A stretch of 64,000 nt of DNA from Lucinisca nassula (Eukaryota > Mollusca > Bivalvia > Lucinida > Lucinidae), in the NCBI GenBank assembly GCA_963580285.1, contig OY757023.1, positions 128,372,027-128,436,026 of the forward strand, read 5' to 3'. This document shows positions 10,401 to 20,879 of this stretch, piece by piece. The position numbers were made by a program, and so were the translations under genes. The notes under the pieces are model-generated. The model ran no database searches, was not told where the DNA came from, and saw nothing but the letters and a program-made list of their open reading frames with translations. The stretch's first letter is position 1. Each line of letters opens with the position of its first letter.

Positions 10401-10974
10401 AAAGATGGGTCTCCCTGCCTTTCATCACTAGACTATATTTTCAAGACCTTTGGGATCACAGTTTCTGTTCATTGTGGAAATTTGAAAATATCTGAGGTTC
10501 AAAGTTAAAAAATGAGTCTACCCCCCACCCCCAAGAAAAACAAAATGGAATATTTCCCAATTATTTTTCAGTTACACAGTGTACTTCTTGCTTCCAAAGG
10601 ATAATATTTTCAGAGAATATATTAACCCATTTTGTACTGAATGGAATCTTCTGCTTTATTTATCAATGTATTGCAGGTGTCTAGAAGCCTCATAAACAGG
10701 GGGTTGTGGCTCCTCCAGACTTTCTGATGAGTCTTTAAACTGAAGTCCCATCTCTGTATGACCTTAGTTGTTGGTGAGATGTAAAACTCACACACATACA
10801 TACAGCTGCAGGAGCCTGTTTCAAAATTTGGGATGTTAGGTTTTGTTATCTTTTAAAATTATTTGGAAGTTGGCTAAACTGTCTGCAAACAGTGTAGGCC
10901 CTTCTCAGATGCCACATTCTGCAGCATCTTATCTTGGCCTGCACTGTTTGCCAGTATATCCCGTTTGGGAGTTA

Positions 10975-11104
10975 TAGGTTATTGACTTTATATTGTGAAA
11001 TATTCGGCACGAGTTCATATGGCGAAGGACGCACGAGCTTGCGAGTGCGTCATCGCCATATGAATGAGTGCCGAATATTTCACAATATAAAGTCAATAAC
11101 CTTT
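10975..11104. repeat. Near-perfect ~125-bp palindrome
   Basis: Arms GTTATTGACTTTATATTGTG...GAATATTCGGCAC...TTCATATGGCGA and their inverse meet at GCACGAGCTTGCGAGTGC. Few mismatches over more than 50 bp per arm. Confidence 0.88.
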
Positions 11105-11690
11105 TTATTATATACCAAAAAATTCAACTGTCTACAAGAATTCAGGATTGCCTGGTATAGAATCTGAACGTAAAATCAGATTATATAACTTTAAGTAGTT
11201 TGAAATGAAAATAATGAAGGTCAATAAGTGTCTCCCTACACGTTGAAAAACCACACCCAACGGCGCCAAAGTGAAGACGACGTTAACGTTGGTTGATGTG
11301 ACGTCATTAAAAACATTGATGCTTCCCAACACAGGGCGCCATTTTTTTCGAAGCGTCGGTTATATTTCTTTCAAAATACTCCTGATTTCTTAGAAGAAAG
11401 TATTGAAAATCTAAACAGATTGCAGGTAGGTCATATTTGACAGCATAAAATGCGCTTCATGCACTTTGTCAGAACCTATATTCGTTTTGTTTTACGTTCT
11501 TTCAGTCGATACGCACGGCAAGATGGCTGCCGATTTTTATTATCGAAATGGACAAATTTGAAAGTAGTTCTATTGTGAACGTGACTGCTTATCTACGGGC
11601 AATATGAACTTGACTACGGGCAATATGGAAAAATATTGACCGGTAACTTCTGTACAAAGTTAACGGGACATTTTCTGGGTGTATAATAAT
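11105..11690. other. Rest of the insert behind the palindrome
   Basis: Includes GACGTTAACGTTGGTTGATG, two GGGCAATATG repeats (about 11600-11630) and ends GGGTGTATAATAA at the resumption of the family B host. No open frame of note. Probably one non-autonomous element with the palindrome. Confidence 0.5.
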
Positions 11691-11714
11691 TTCCAGTATA
11701 AAATGGGTTAAAAT

Positions 11715-11999
11715 GGGGATTGTTTGTTTGAATGGAGATTTTAAATCTCCATCAATACTATTTAGGTCATTTTAGAGACACTGCTTCTAATTTTGTGGGG
11801 TTTTGCCCGGCACGGAGATGAAATGACCGCCAAAACTAACCAATAGGGTTTATATGCAGGGACGGTCCGGAGTGCACCACGTTTCCTGGCCAGGCTTAGA
11901 CCCTCTAAGCCATTTACCAGTACTCATGTGTGGTCGGTTTCAGCTCTGCCTGGAAGCACCAGTGTGATGCAGACCAATCTATTTCTCAAAGCCCCTCTC
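11715..11999 (-). mobile_element. Sine1, diverged
   Basis: Plus-strand order GATTTTAAATCTCC...AGGTCATTTTAGAGACACTG...ACCAATAGGGTTTATATGCA...AGCTCTGCCTGGAAGCACC. Oriented to the minus strand. Confidence 0.75.
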
Positions 12000-12228
12000 T
12001 TAACCTTTTTTGTACCAAATGGAATCTTCCTCCTTATATAAAGCAGGAGTCCATTCCAAAATTTAGGGGTGTCAGGTTGTGTTTTCTTCAAAACTGAATA
12101 GGAAAATGGCTGAACGTTTTCCAAACAGTATAGGCCCTGATCAGATGCTGCATTCTGCGGCATCTGATCTGGGCCTGCACTGTTTGCCACGGTACCCATT
12201 TAGGGGTTTCCAGTCTGAAACGGGTTAA
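12000..12228 (-). mobile_element. Family B MITE, complete
   Basis: TTAA at both ends (12000-12003, 12225-12228); ends CCTTTTTTGTACCAAATGG and CTGAAACGGG. Cassette ATAGGCCCTGATCAGATGCT / CATCTGATCTGGGCCTGC. Confidence 0.88.
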
Positions 12229-12343
12229 GCAAGAAAAGTTCTCCATCTTCCATCCACAGATAGTCTGTTCACTTGGAACACTGACTAGACTGCAAGGATG
12301 TGCAGTCTGATCTTAGTCTTGCCTACTTTACCCTGTCAATCCT

Positions 12344-12411
12344 AACCCTTATCCTGCTGAATAAGTTAGTTAATCCAAACCTATCTCTGACTATCAGCCA
12401 ATCAAATTATT
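12344..12411 (+). mobile_element. Family A MITE, 5' fragment
   Basis: CTAACCCTTATCCTGCTGAA with the following AACCTATCTCTGACTATCAG and CCAATCAAATTATT blocks, cut off by the adjoining Sine3. Confidence 0.65.
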
Positions 12412-12747
12412 TGTGTGTGTGTGTGAATTCGGGTTTAACGTCGCTTTCAACAATTTTTCAGTCATATCACGATGGTGTCTGGTTGCGACAGGGAGCTCAA
12501 TGCTCACTTTTATAGTGCTGCCTCACTGAAGTATCATGTCCCAGACACATTACATGATACAACACCCAGTCACATTATCCTGACACTGGGTCGACCAGTC
12601 CTAGCTCTACCTCTTAAATCTGAGTGCCAAGCGAGGAGCAGCTAGTACCATTTTTAACGACTTTGGTATGTCGCGGCCCGGGATCGAACCCGTGACCTCC
12701 CGTTCCCCGGAACGGACACTCTACGAACTGAGCTATCGGGCCGGTTT
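12412..12747 (-). mobile_element. Sine3, tRNA-derived, (CA)n tail
   Basis: Minus-strand head GGCCCGATAGCTCAGTTCGT ... GGGTTCGATCCCGGGCC, i.e. tRNA box A and B; body ends at GTTAAACCCGAATTC and a CA tail. Close copy at 52957-53287, whose duplication defines the ends. Confidence 0.85.
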
Positions 12748-12749
12748 TA

Positions 12750-13320
12750 AAGTACCGGTACATGAGTTTAAGGGTTCAACCAGAGGAGCTTGAAGTTCTG
12801 CCCATCAGTAATTCACAAGGTTCAAAACCAAAAGGGACACTAAGCCATTTCGTAAGAATTCTTTGAAATTGCAGCAGCGTCTTTATAGTACGTTTTGATG
12901 GACCAAACTTCAAGCACATGTGGTTAAACAGAACAAAGTTCCTGTTCAGGGACATTTTTCAACTCGGAGAAATGTCAGTGCTTTGATTTTATTGCGACCC
13001 GGCTCATGTTTTAATTAGATGCTATATAAAAGTGAATATGAACTATATTCAGGTATGTAATGTGTACCTAATAAGGCCTTATTGTTTTATACCCACGAGT
13101 ACATGAATGTGTTAACATCAAAAACGTACAAAGGTACAATTAATCAAGATGTTTATGTCTAATGTTGACAGCTTATATCCTGAACTCTTAAAGCACCAAG
13201 CAAAATTATCTAACAGACAACATTTTGATTTTTTTTCTTAATTACTGAGAAAAGCGGAGTTAACCACCCTTCAACTTGGAGCAGACGACAATTTGATTTT
13301 TTAAAATATTATTTATATTA
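12750..13320. other. No feature recognised
   Basis: No repeat shared with the rest of the window and no convincing exon. Could hold single-copy intron sequence of PUS3 and of the nested gene. Confidence 0.4.
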
Positions 13321-13325
13321 CCTGG

Positions 13326-13536
13326 TAACCCTTGTCCTGCTGAATATTCATATATGCCACACCCACTAACGATTATCAACCAATCAGATTATACGATGCA
13401 AATTATTGCAACAAATTCACAATCTGAATGGCAAACAATGTAGACTCTGATCAGATGGCTTCGTCAGAAGCCATCTGATCTGGATCTTCATTGTTTGGAA
13501 AATAAGGCATATCCGGGCTCAGCAGGACAAGGGTTA
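13326..13536 (-). mobile_element. Family A MITE
   Basis: Starts CCCTTGTCCTGCTGAATATT, ends TCAGCAGGACAAGGGTTAA. Cassette TGTAGACTCTGATCAGATGG / CCATCTGATCTGGATCTTC. Shares its right TTAA with the next copy. Confidence 0.88.
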
Positions 13537-13745
13537 ACCCTTATCTTGCTGTTCACGACAACCTCTATTTTGCAAACAGTGTAGATCCAGATCAGATGGC
13601 TTCTGAAGAAGCCATCTGATCAGGATCTACACTGTTTGGCATTCAGTTTATGAATGTGTAGCAATAAATTACATCAAGTAATTTGATTGGTTGATGGACA
13701 GAAATGGGTGTGGCTTAGATGAATATTCAGCAAGATAAGGGTTAA
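13533..13745 (-). mobile_element. Family A MITE, adjacent inverted-order copy
   Basis: CCCTTATCTTGCTGTTCACG at left, AATATTCAGCAAGATAAGGG and TTAA at right. Shares TTAA 13533-13536 with the preceding element. Confidence 0.88.
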
Positions 13746-14279
13746 ATAAGGCTTGACATTTCACTGAAAAATACACTCTGAAAATGTCGTCTGCTAGTAG
13801 TGATTAGCAGTCAAAGGGTTAACATTTCATGTGAATCACCTATTATTCACATGTAATTTCACATCCGACTTTCTCTGAAAAAAAAAAAGAAACAATAAAG
13901 TATTTGAAACTGCCCTCTGCTATGTTTGGGATTGGTGCTTTTAGGGTTCAACATACCATGCATCATAGAATATGTAAATGAACTTTGAACAATTTTCTGA
14001 TATTTCCTTAATAACTTTAAAATTTACACTTCAGCTAGTGAAATATACATTGTATCTTGTTGGTGAATCCATTGTATTATTGTGACCATCATCTTTACAA
14101 AACCCATCTTTTATGGAGTAAAAGGGTTTGCTGGGGCACATATTGGTTGTATTTTCAGCAAGGAAACAAAGATTGTGGGCCCTTAAAATCACCAAGAACT
14201 GCCTCACTGAGGTTCCTTTTTATAAACAAGTGCCTATCCTATAAGCTCGGCCGGAGCCTTCGGCTGTGGTGAGCTAAAA
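13746..14279. other. No gene; scattered short repeats
   Basis: Contains a short cassette-like remnant (TGTCGTCTGCTAGTAG) and a poly-A run near 13880. Nothing coding is supported. Confidence 0.4.
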
Positions 14280-14280
14280 A

Positions 14281-15170
14281 CAAGATGTGTTTGTGAAACA
14301 CTGATGCCCCCGGACAGCGCATGTTAAATATGAAAGCAGTATCACTAAGCAATCGAAAGGTATGGCCATTGTTCAAGTCTTAAAAAAGTAGGTCAAGGTC
14401 ACAAGGAAAAAAATTATGGGATCATTGGAAAAGTCATGTGACACAGATTACATGTGAAATATGAAAGCCCTATCACTTACCAATCGAAAGTTATGGTCAA
14501 TGTTAAAGTTTTTAAAAAGTAGGTCAAACATTAAGGTCAAGGATACGAGGTCAAAAATTATGGTACCGCTAGAAAGGTCTTGTGACAAGGAATGCACATG
14601 TGAAATATGAAAGCCATACCAATTACCAAGCAAAAGTTATGGCCAATCTGAAGTTTTTAAGAAGTATGTCAAATGTCAAGGTCACTAGGTCAAAAATTAT
14701 GGTACCACCAGAAAGGTTTTGTGACAAGGAATGCACATGTGAAATATGAAAGCCTTATCCCTTACCAACAGAAAGTTATGGACTATGTTAAAGTTTTTAA
14801 AAAGTAGGTCAAATGTCAAGGTCAAGGTTACGAGGTCAAAAATTATGGTCCCACTAGAAAGGTCTTGTGACAAGGAATGCACATGTGAAATATGAAAGCC
14901 CTATCACATATCAATCGAAAGTTATGGCCAATGTTAAAGTTTAAAAAAAAAGAAAAAAGTAGGTCAAGGTCACGAGATCAAAAATTATGGTACAACTGGA
15001 AAGGTCTTGTGATAAGGTATACACCTGTGAAATATGCAAGCTCTATTACCATTCAAAAGTTATGCCCAATGTTAAGGTTTTTGTAGACGGACAAACAGAC
15101 AGACAGACCAAAAACTATATGCCCCCGGAATCGAGTATGCCCCCCGAATCTTAGTTCCGGGGGCATAAAA
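14281..15170 (+). repeat. Array T2: six ~142-bp tandem units in a bounded element
   Basis: Lead ACAAGATGTGTTTGTGAAAC and GATGCCCCCGGACAGC as in T1; units contain AGGTCAAAAATTATGGTACC, CTTGTGACAAGGAATGCACA, GAAAGTTATGGCCAATGTTA. Ends with ACAGACAGACAGACC and a terminal hairpin ATGCCCCC...TTCCGGGGGCATAA. Confidence 0.9.
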
Positions 15171-15420
15171 AAAGGCATTCTTGGAACAATAAGTTTAAGG
15201 TATGCCTTATTGATCCACTGATACACATGTTTTGGGTCCATGATGATGATGACGATTTTGTTTTTAACGTGTCAACCCTCTTTTTGGGTCATAAGCGTCA
15301 AACGGTTGATGATCAAAACGTGAATGTTCGGATCTAAAGCAGAAACAGGATCTGTTAAACAATCATGTTTTGTCCAAACACAACTGTGAAGATAATTTAT
15401 GGCAATTTTTCTACAATATC

Positions 15421-17075
15421 TACTGTAATGATCCTAGGTATTCAGACAGGCGGGCCTAAGCAAACAGTCTAGACCTAGATCAGACTGCTCCTGATCATGG
15501 TCTACACAGTCTGCCACAGGGATCGAGAAACTGAAGAATCCATATCGGTCCAGCCAGATTTCGCCAAAAAGTATGGAAATTGCCGATCGGTTTCGGTAAT
15601 TTCTGTAAACGTCCTTGGCAATTTGCAATTTCAAAATGTGTTATTAGCGTAACGAATGACATACCAATGTTGCTCTTACACTTGTCAACGGATATGAGCA
15701 CCAGTATCTCGATTATAAACAGCAATTATTGCTCACATCGTTCCGATTTCATCTACTTTCATTTTCTACGCCAGATGTCATCTACTTTCATTTTCCCAAT
15801 ATCCGGGTCACTCAGAACCTGAAGACTGCTAAAAGGGAAACAACCGACGTAGGGCAGTCAAAGACCAGTTTGATGGTCACTATATAAACCTTTAAAATAT
15901 TTCTCTTATTTCACGCATTTTATTTTGCCAAATTGCTTTGTTTACAAATGGCGACCGATTTTGCAGCCACGTGGTCGGAGAATGACGTCATACCGTTTCC
16001 GTTTACACAATACACATTTATGCAGTCAAGGACGTAACACACACGCCTGTTTTATGTCACTAATTTTAATAGAAGTATTTCTAAAAAAATTGCTTTGAAC
16101 GGGTTAAAAAATCGAAAAACATTTCTTTAATCTCGAACCAAAACATGACCGAACGAGAGTCATTGAAAATCTTACATGGCCGAACCGAGTTATAAAGAAT
16201 ATAAAATCATATTTCATGATTACACAAGTCTGAAACAAATCGCTTTGTCTACAAATGACGACCGATATTGAAGCCACGTGATCGGAAAATCCCTTCATGC
16301 GGTTTCATTTTAATTCATTCAAGGGCGTAATACACACGTGGTTTATGTTATTTGTTTATAAATGGAGCGTATTTCTTAAATAAAAATATCGTTTAAAATG
16401 GGTGAAATAAGGCATTTTCCCTCGAAGGCAATGTTCAGACATGACAGGTGTGTATTGAATAGTGCGCCCTGTGAAAAAAAACCCCAAAAAACACACACAC
16501 ACACAATTTTATATTCAAATACCGTTTCTATAGTAAGCCATAAATTAATGACTTGTATAAACAAACTAGCGTATGTCCTGTATTGATTGACCTAATTTTC
16601 TCACCTTGCCAGCTTGCCGATAACGCCTGAGGTCAGTGTTCACGGTTTAATAATTTTGACACACGGGTCAAATTTCGCTGCGATAAGATCAAAGAACTCG
16701 ATGTGGACTTGTCCAATTTTCACCAAGTTAGATAATGAACCGGTCTAACACCTTGTATTGTAGGCTTTTTTTGTATACATGATGGGATTATCAGTGGCAA
16801 ACGGTCAAGATATTGATTTAGCGAAAATTTTCGAAGCGATTTTTTAAAAATGTTATAGAATTATGGACCGATTTTTTAATCTACTTCTGAAGTCAAAATC
16901 GGTTTATGGAAGGCAAATTCGGTCCAGAACCGGAAAACTGAAATTTTCTTGAGCCCTGGTCTGCCATTCATTTTGCACTTTTGGACTCCTAGCTGGATTA
17001 AGAAACAAATGAGTTAAAATTTCAGGTGAAATAAGGAAGTCCTCTAAGTGTCCGAATTTTTAGGTTTTTACGGTA
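15421..17075 (-). mobile_element. Family D MITE split by a hAT-like element
   Basis: Pieces 15421-15516 (TACTGTAATGATCCTAGG ... cassette TAGACCTAGATCAGACTGCT) and 16959-17075 (CTTTTGGACTCCTAGCTGG ... TTTTTACGGTA) rebuild one family D copy like the one at 41752-41972. Confidence 0.88.
15517..16958. mobile_element. hAT-like non-autonomous transposon, 8-bp duplication
   Basis: Perfect 8-bp duplication GTCTGCCA at 15509-15516 and 16959-16966. Inverted ends CAGGGATCGAGAAACTG / inverse of CTTGAGCCCTG, beginning CAGGG as in hAT elements. Interior holds a diverged direct repeat of ~150 bp (ACAAATGGCGACCGATTTTG at ~15945, ACAAATGACGACCGATATTG at ~16250). No transposase frame. Confidence 0.88.
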
Positions 17076-17104
17076 AATAAGTTTATAAAGAGGTTTATGT
17101 ATAT

Positions 17105-17480
17105 TGTACTGGGAAGCCCCTATCTCCCCCCAACCCCTATCCCCTCACTTTCAATGGACAAAAAATACAAGAATTTATTGTTGTGAAATTCAACTTAAAC
17201 AAAATTCAAAACAAACACCTAAAGAGATGTACCACTAGCCACTTGCATCTTTCAAATACATAGCAAATTTAAGTACGTGTCTCAACAATTCTTAAAACTT
17301 TTGTGGTTCTGCATCAAACCATGGTCAGCCTCCGCAGCTTGGTTGGATATTTGTCTGACTGCTGATCATAAGGTCTCCGGTAATCAAGCTTCCTGTCGGA
17401 TCATCAACATTCGTTCATGGAGGTTGCTCATGATGTCTTTCCTAATGTCATTTTCTCCCTTTTTCTACATGTAATTCAGG
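17105..17480. other. No feature recognised
   Basis: Starts with a C-rich stretch (CCCCCCAACCCCTATCCCC); short open frames on the plus strand lack splice or domain support. Confidence 0.35.
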
Positions 17481-17481
17481 A

Positions 17482-17718
17482 AGGCATCATGAAAACACGC
17501 CTATATAAATTTGACCCCCACTTTTATGTAGTAAAACTGGGGTTTGCAGGGTTATACATTATTTTTCTTATTTCTGCTCAAAAACATAGATTGTGGGTAC
17601 TCGTTAGAACCGCCTCGTTGAGCAGAAATAAGTAAAATATCACAATTTTTCATCTTAAAATTTTCATTTTTTCGCGGTAAAGGTGGCAATGTATTTGTAT
17701 AGGCGTGTTTGCGTAATG
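17482..17718 (+). mobile_element. Family F MITE
   Basis: CATCATGAAAACACGCCTAT to GGCGTGTTTGCGTAATG. Hairpin partly collapsed (ACTCGTTAGAACCGCCTC followed directly by GAGCAGAAATAAG). Confidence 0.82.
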
Positions 17719-17881
17719 ACTTGTCAGTTTCTGGTGAAAGAATGTCTATTCTACTGATCACCAACTTATATGTAAGCCTGCCAGAAAAAGTGTGGATAGA
17801 TGAACTGGCTGGCTCAACATGACCTAAATAGTGTTTACTGGGCTGTTAAAACAAAACACATAAAATCATATTCTTGTAACC

Positions 17882-18166
17882 CATCACGAAAGCACACCTG
17901 TATAATTTTGACCCCCTTGAATCCCACTTTTATATAGTAAAACTGGGGTTTACAGTAGTTTGTAAAACCTTATTTTTTTTATTTCTGCTCTAAAATATAG
18001 ATTGTGGGTACTCGTTAGAACCGCCTCATCGAGGCGGTTCTAACGAGTGCCCACAATCTATATTTTAAGTACAAATAAGAAAAATATCACAATTTTTCAT
18101 CTCAGAATTTTCGTTTTTTCCATGGTAAAATTTACATTGTATTTGTATAGGTGTGTTTTCGTAATG
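17882..18166 (+). mobile_element. Family F MITE, complete hairpin
   Basis: CATCACGAAAGCACACCTGT to GTGTGTTTTCGTAATG. Perfect hairpin core GTTAGAACCGCCTC-ATC-GAGGCGGTTCTAAC within ATAGATTGTGGGTACTC arms. Confidence 0.88.
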
Positions 18167-18231
18167 AGATGCCAGATTCGATCATCAAAACTTTGCGAAA
18201 GTATATTCTGTAATATACTGTCAGAATGTTG

Positions 18232-18518
18232 TTAACCCTTATCTTGCTGAATATTCATTCAAGCCACACCCATTTCTGTCGATTAACCAATCAAATTACT
18301 TGATGTAATTCATTGCTACAAATTCATAAACTGAATGCTAAACAGTGTAGATCCTGATCAGATGGCTTCTTCAGAAGCCATCTGATCTGGATCTACACTG
18401 TTTGCAAAGAGCTAAACAGTGTAGATCCTGATCAGATGGCTTCTTCGGAAGCCATCTGATCTGGATCTACACTGTTTGCAAAGAAAAGGGTTGTCGTGAA
18501 CAGCAGGATAAGAGTTAA
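18232..18518 (+). mobile_element. Family A MITE with two tandem hairpin cassettes
   Basis: TTAA at both ends. Complete cassettes at about 18340-18407 and 18412-18480 differ mainly in the loop (TTCTTCAGAA versus TTCTTCGGAA) and are joined by AAAGAGCT. All other copies have one cassette. Confidence 0.9.
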
Positions 18519-18798
18519 CATCGCTTTTCATTGGCTAGTTTCAGTTGTACACTGCTGACAGTGCTTGCCTTATTCAGGGCTGAAAAATCCACAAATCTAA
18601 TCACCTTGTCAAGTGCCCCATGCTAGACGACTAGTTAAAATTTTGGCTATAGTCCTTACGAAATTTATGAAAATTTCCAAGGCCTTGGTCATATAGGATG
18701 AGTGAAATTTTGAAGAATTTTCCGGCCCTGCTTATTGTATGATTTTAAAACGAAACAAATGCTATCACACTAACAATTCTGTATAATGAAAACCTTTG

Positions 18799-19102
18799 TT
18801 AACCCATTGTATTCTAGTGGACTCTTCCATTGCTATATGTTGGTCAAGTCCATTTGTCATATAAGAGTTGTCAGGCCTATTTTTTCGTGTTTTTTTTTTT
18901 TTTTTTCTATTTTTGACGGAAAATCCTGTTAGCAACTAGTGCAGGCCTTATCAAGACTTCAGCAGCCTGGAATGCTTCACTTTGTAAAATTTTATTCAGT
19001 GTCTGGAAGGCCTTGAAGTCAATATAGTTCTGCGGCATCTGATCTGGGCCTGCACTGTCTGCCAAGGTACCCCTTTAAGGATTTCCAGCATGCAATGGGT
19101 TA
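18799..19102 (+). mobile_element. Family C MITE carrying a captured exon fragment
   Basis: TTAACCCATTGTATTCTAGT at left, GCATGCAATGGGTTAA at right, matching 9185-9413. Its hairpin arms (GTGCAGGCCTTATCAAGAC and TTCTGCGGCATCTGATCTGG) are intact but the tip is replaced by 64 bp of the coding exon at 19778-19841. Confidence 0.92.
18962..19025 (-). pseudogene. 64-bp copy of the nested gene's exon 2
   Basis: Aligns without gaps to 19778-19841 with two mismatches (AAGGCCTTG here, AAGCGCTTG in the exon), same orientation, about 750 bases from its source. It corresponds to the codons for FKRFQTLNKILQSEAFQA. No splice sites came with it; not expected to be expressed as protein. Confidence 0.95.
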
Positions 19103-19149
19103 ACAGAACCTAATGTACAGACAAGTGGGGCATAGTCCCAGATAAGAGC

Positions 19150-19235
19150 ACGTATCCACATATTATTTTTCTTATTTTTTTACATGAAAACCTATGTTGT
19201 GGGTACTCATTAGAAGCGGGTGAAAAAAGCATCTC
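19150..19235 (+). repeat. Family F fragment
   Basis: CTTATTTTTTTACATGAAAACCTATGTTGTGGGTACTC region; one hairpin arm only. Confidence 0.5.
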
Positions 19236-19271
19236 ATCTGGAGCTATGGTATGGTTTACAAGAGTAAACAT

Positions 19272-19463
19272 TACTGTAATGATCCTATGCAAACAGTGCA
19301 GACAGGTCGGATTGCTCCTTCAGGAGCAGTCTGATCAGGGTCTACACTGTCATTCTGTCTGCACCTTTTGGACTCCTTGCTGGATTGTGAAACAAAATTG
19401 TTAAAATTTTAGAGAATTACAGCGAGTCCTCAAGATGTCTGAATTTTTAGGATTTTTATGGTA
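19272..19463 (-). mobile_element. Family D MITE
   Basis: TACTGTAATGATCCTATG to GATTTTTATGGTA; cassette GTGCAGACAGGTCGGATTGC / GCAGTCTGATCAGGGTCTAC. Ends about 50 bases from the exon's donor site. Confidence 0.82.
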
Positions 19464-19515
19464 ATTAAGAACCTATGTTTCAAGCATAGACAGAATAGTA
19501 GAAAAAAACATATAC

Positions 19516-20861
19516 CTTTTCATTTTTGGTCAAAGAATCACATGACTTCAACAAGTCAGCATCCTCAGCATGACCATTTGGAAGACTTTCTTTTTTAACC
19601 TGGAATTTTTGAAACTCCTGAAGTTGTCCCCCTTTTCTCCACTCTTCCAACAACTTAGTATGATCGAGCTGAAGCTGGAACCCGCTTTCAGGCTCTTTCT
19701 TTGTCAAGTTTAGGGCTGAGGTCTGGAAACCAGTGTGAGCTTGTGACTGGTTCCACGAACTTTCCAACTGCTGCTTGGCAGCCTGGAATGCTTCACTTTG
19801 TAAAATTTTATTCAGTGTCTGGAAGCGCTTGAAGTCAATATTTGTTGAAGCATTGCTTGAAGACAGAGGAACATTTGGAATGTTGAGATTTTGTGTGGGT
19901 GGCACCACGGGTATTTGTAAATGATTAGAACTTTGAACAAAATTTGTATTGCTTTGTTTTGACTCTGGAAGAATTTCCCGTGGAATATGTAATGTTCTAG
20001 AACTTTTTCTGCTTCTGGCTCTTTCCATAATGCGACTGTGAACCTGACCTAGGGTCTCTTGTGTTGCCTGCATCTTTTGTACTGGTCTCTCATGAAACTG
20101 ACCTTGACCTATGACAGGACTTTGACCTTGACTTATCAAGGGACTGAGATCTTGGCCCTGTCTGGGTGAGCTGTTCTGAGAAATGAAAGTTGGAGACAGA
20201 TGAGCATCAGTAGGTTCCTGTTTAACACTGACTAGAAGAGGAGATGAAAACATCTTTCCCGACAAATCTTGGGGCTGAGTATCTTCTTGGGTCAAGGTCG
20301 GCATGGTAAATCCTCCTTGACTTTTTATGGCATTGATAGCTGCCTGTTGGGCATGTTTCTGGTAAATATCTATTGCTTGTTGACTAGAAGACTCATGAGT
20401 ATATAACAGACGCATCTGACTAGTATCTGATAAGTCAATGGGTGTTGGTTCCTGTGTTGTATGGCTTAAACTAGGTGGACGTAGGGGTTCGTTATCTAGA
20501 ACATAATGATAATTAACTGATGTGGCTGGACTAGAATTTTCTGATGCATTCAATGGCAAATTTCCATTTATAGGTGAAGACAGTGTCTTTGTAAATCGTG
20601 CTAAGAGTTTGGAATTATTTGAAGGTGAGCGACGTTTCGTTTTGGCAGTATCGTTAGGAGTATTAGTCAAGTCTATGGCAAAGTTTGGCGCAAATGGAAG
20701 CTTTAGTTTGGCACTTGTGTCAACAACACTGTTATCCTTACTTCCAAGCTGGTCATGGGCACCAAGAATTTCAACAAACCAGAAATTAACATATCCAAGT
20801 CTCTGTGTGAGTTTGACCCTGTAACCACAGCGATGACCTCTCATCTTTGTCTTGTCACATC
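19516..20861 (-). CDS. Unrecognised Cys-rich protein, large second exon
   Basis: Minus-strand exon: acceptor CTTTCTGTTTTTCAG before 20861, donor GAAAAG|GTATATG after 19516; 448 complete codons. It opens with CDKTKMRGHRCGYRVKLTQ and YVNFWFVEILGAHD, finishing the zinc-type module begun in the upstream exon (in all about six Cys and two His; the C...C...H spacing recalls the WRKY-GCM/FLYWCH class of zinc fingers, a loose resemblance only). The remaining ~400 residues are disordered, rich in Ser, Gln, Pro and Asn, with SUMO-type sites (SVKQEPTD, LTKKEPE, QVKKES), PIDLS and PQDLS segments that resemble CtBP-binding PxDLS, and basic patches (ARSRKSSR). This layout fits a transcriptional (co)regulator; function is inferred. 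It ends in phase 0, so at least one more exon lies downstream. A 64-bp piece of this exon (19778-19841) is copied into a MITE at 18962-19025. Confidence 0.9.
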
Positions 20862-20879
20862 CTGAAAAACAGAAAGCAG

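Larger units (their letters stand above)
10622..11711 (-). mobile_element. Family B MITE, interrupted
   Basis: Ends TTAACCCATTTTGTACTGAA (10622) and TTTCCAGTATAAAATGGGTTAA region at 11690-11711; internal cassette at 10888-10955. It is split by about 710 bp (10979-11690) that starts with a strong palindrome, and a second gap lies at about 10680-10800. Confidence 0.7.

Noticed and set aside
12665..12745. Apparent tRNA on the minus strand (GCTCAGTTCGTAGAG...GGTTCGATCCC)
   Set aside because: It is the head of Sine3, repeated at 53205-53285 with a body, tail and target duplication.
15580..16564. Open frames of 60-80 codons inside the 15.5-17.0 kb insert
   Set aside because: They lack transposase motifs and overlap on both strands.
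18340..18480. Regularly spaced palindromic repeats resembling a CRISPR array
   Set aside because: Only two units, each inside a eukaryotic MITE with TTAA ends; no spacers or cas genes.
20522..20824. 100-codon plus-strand frame
   Set aside because: It is the antisense shadow of the nested gene's large exon.
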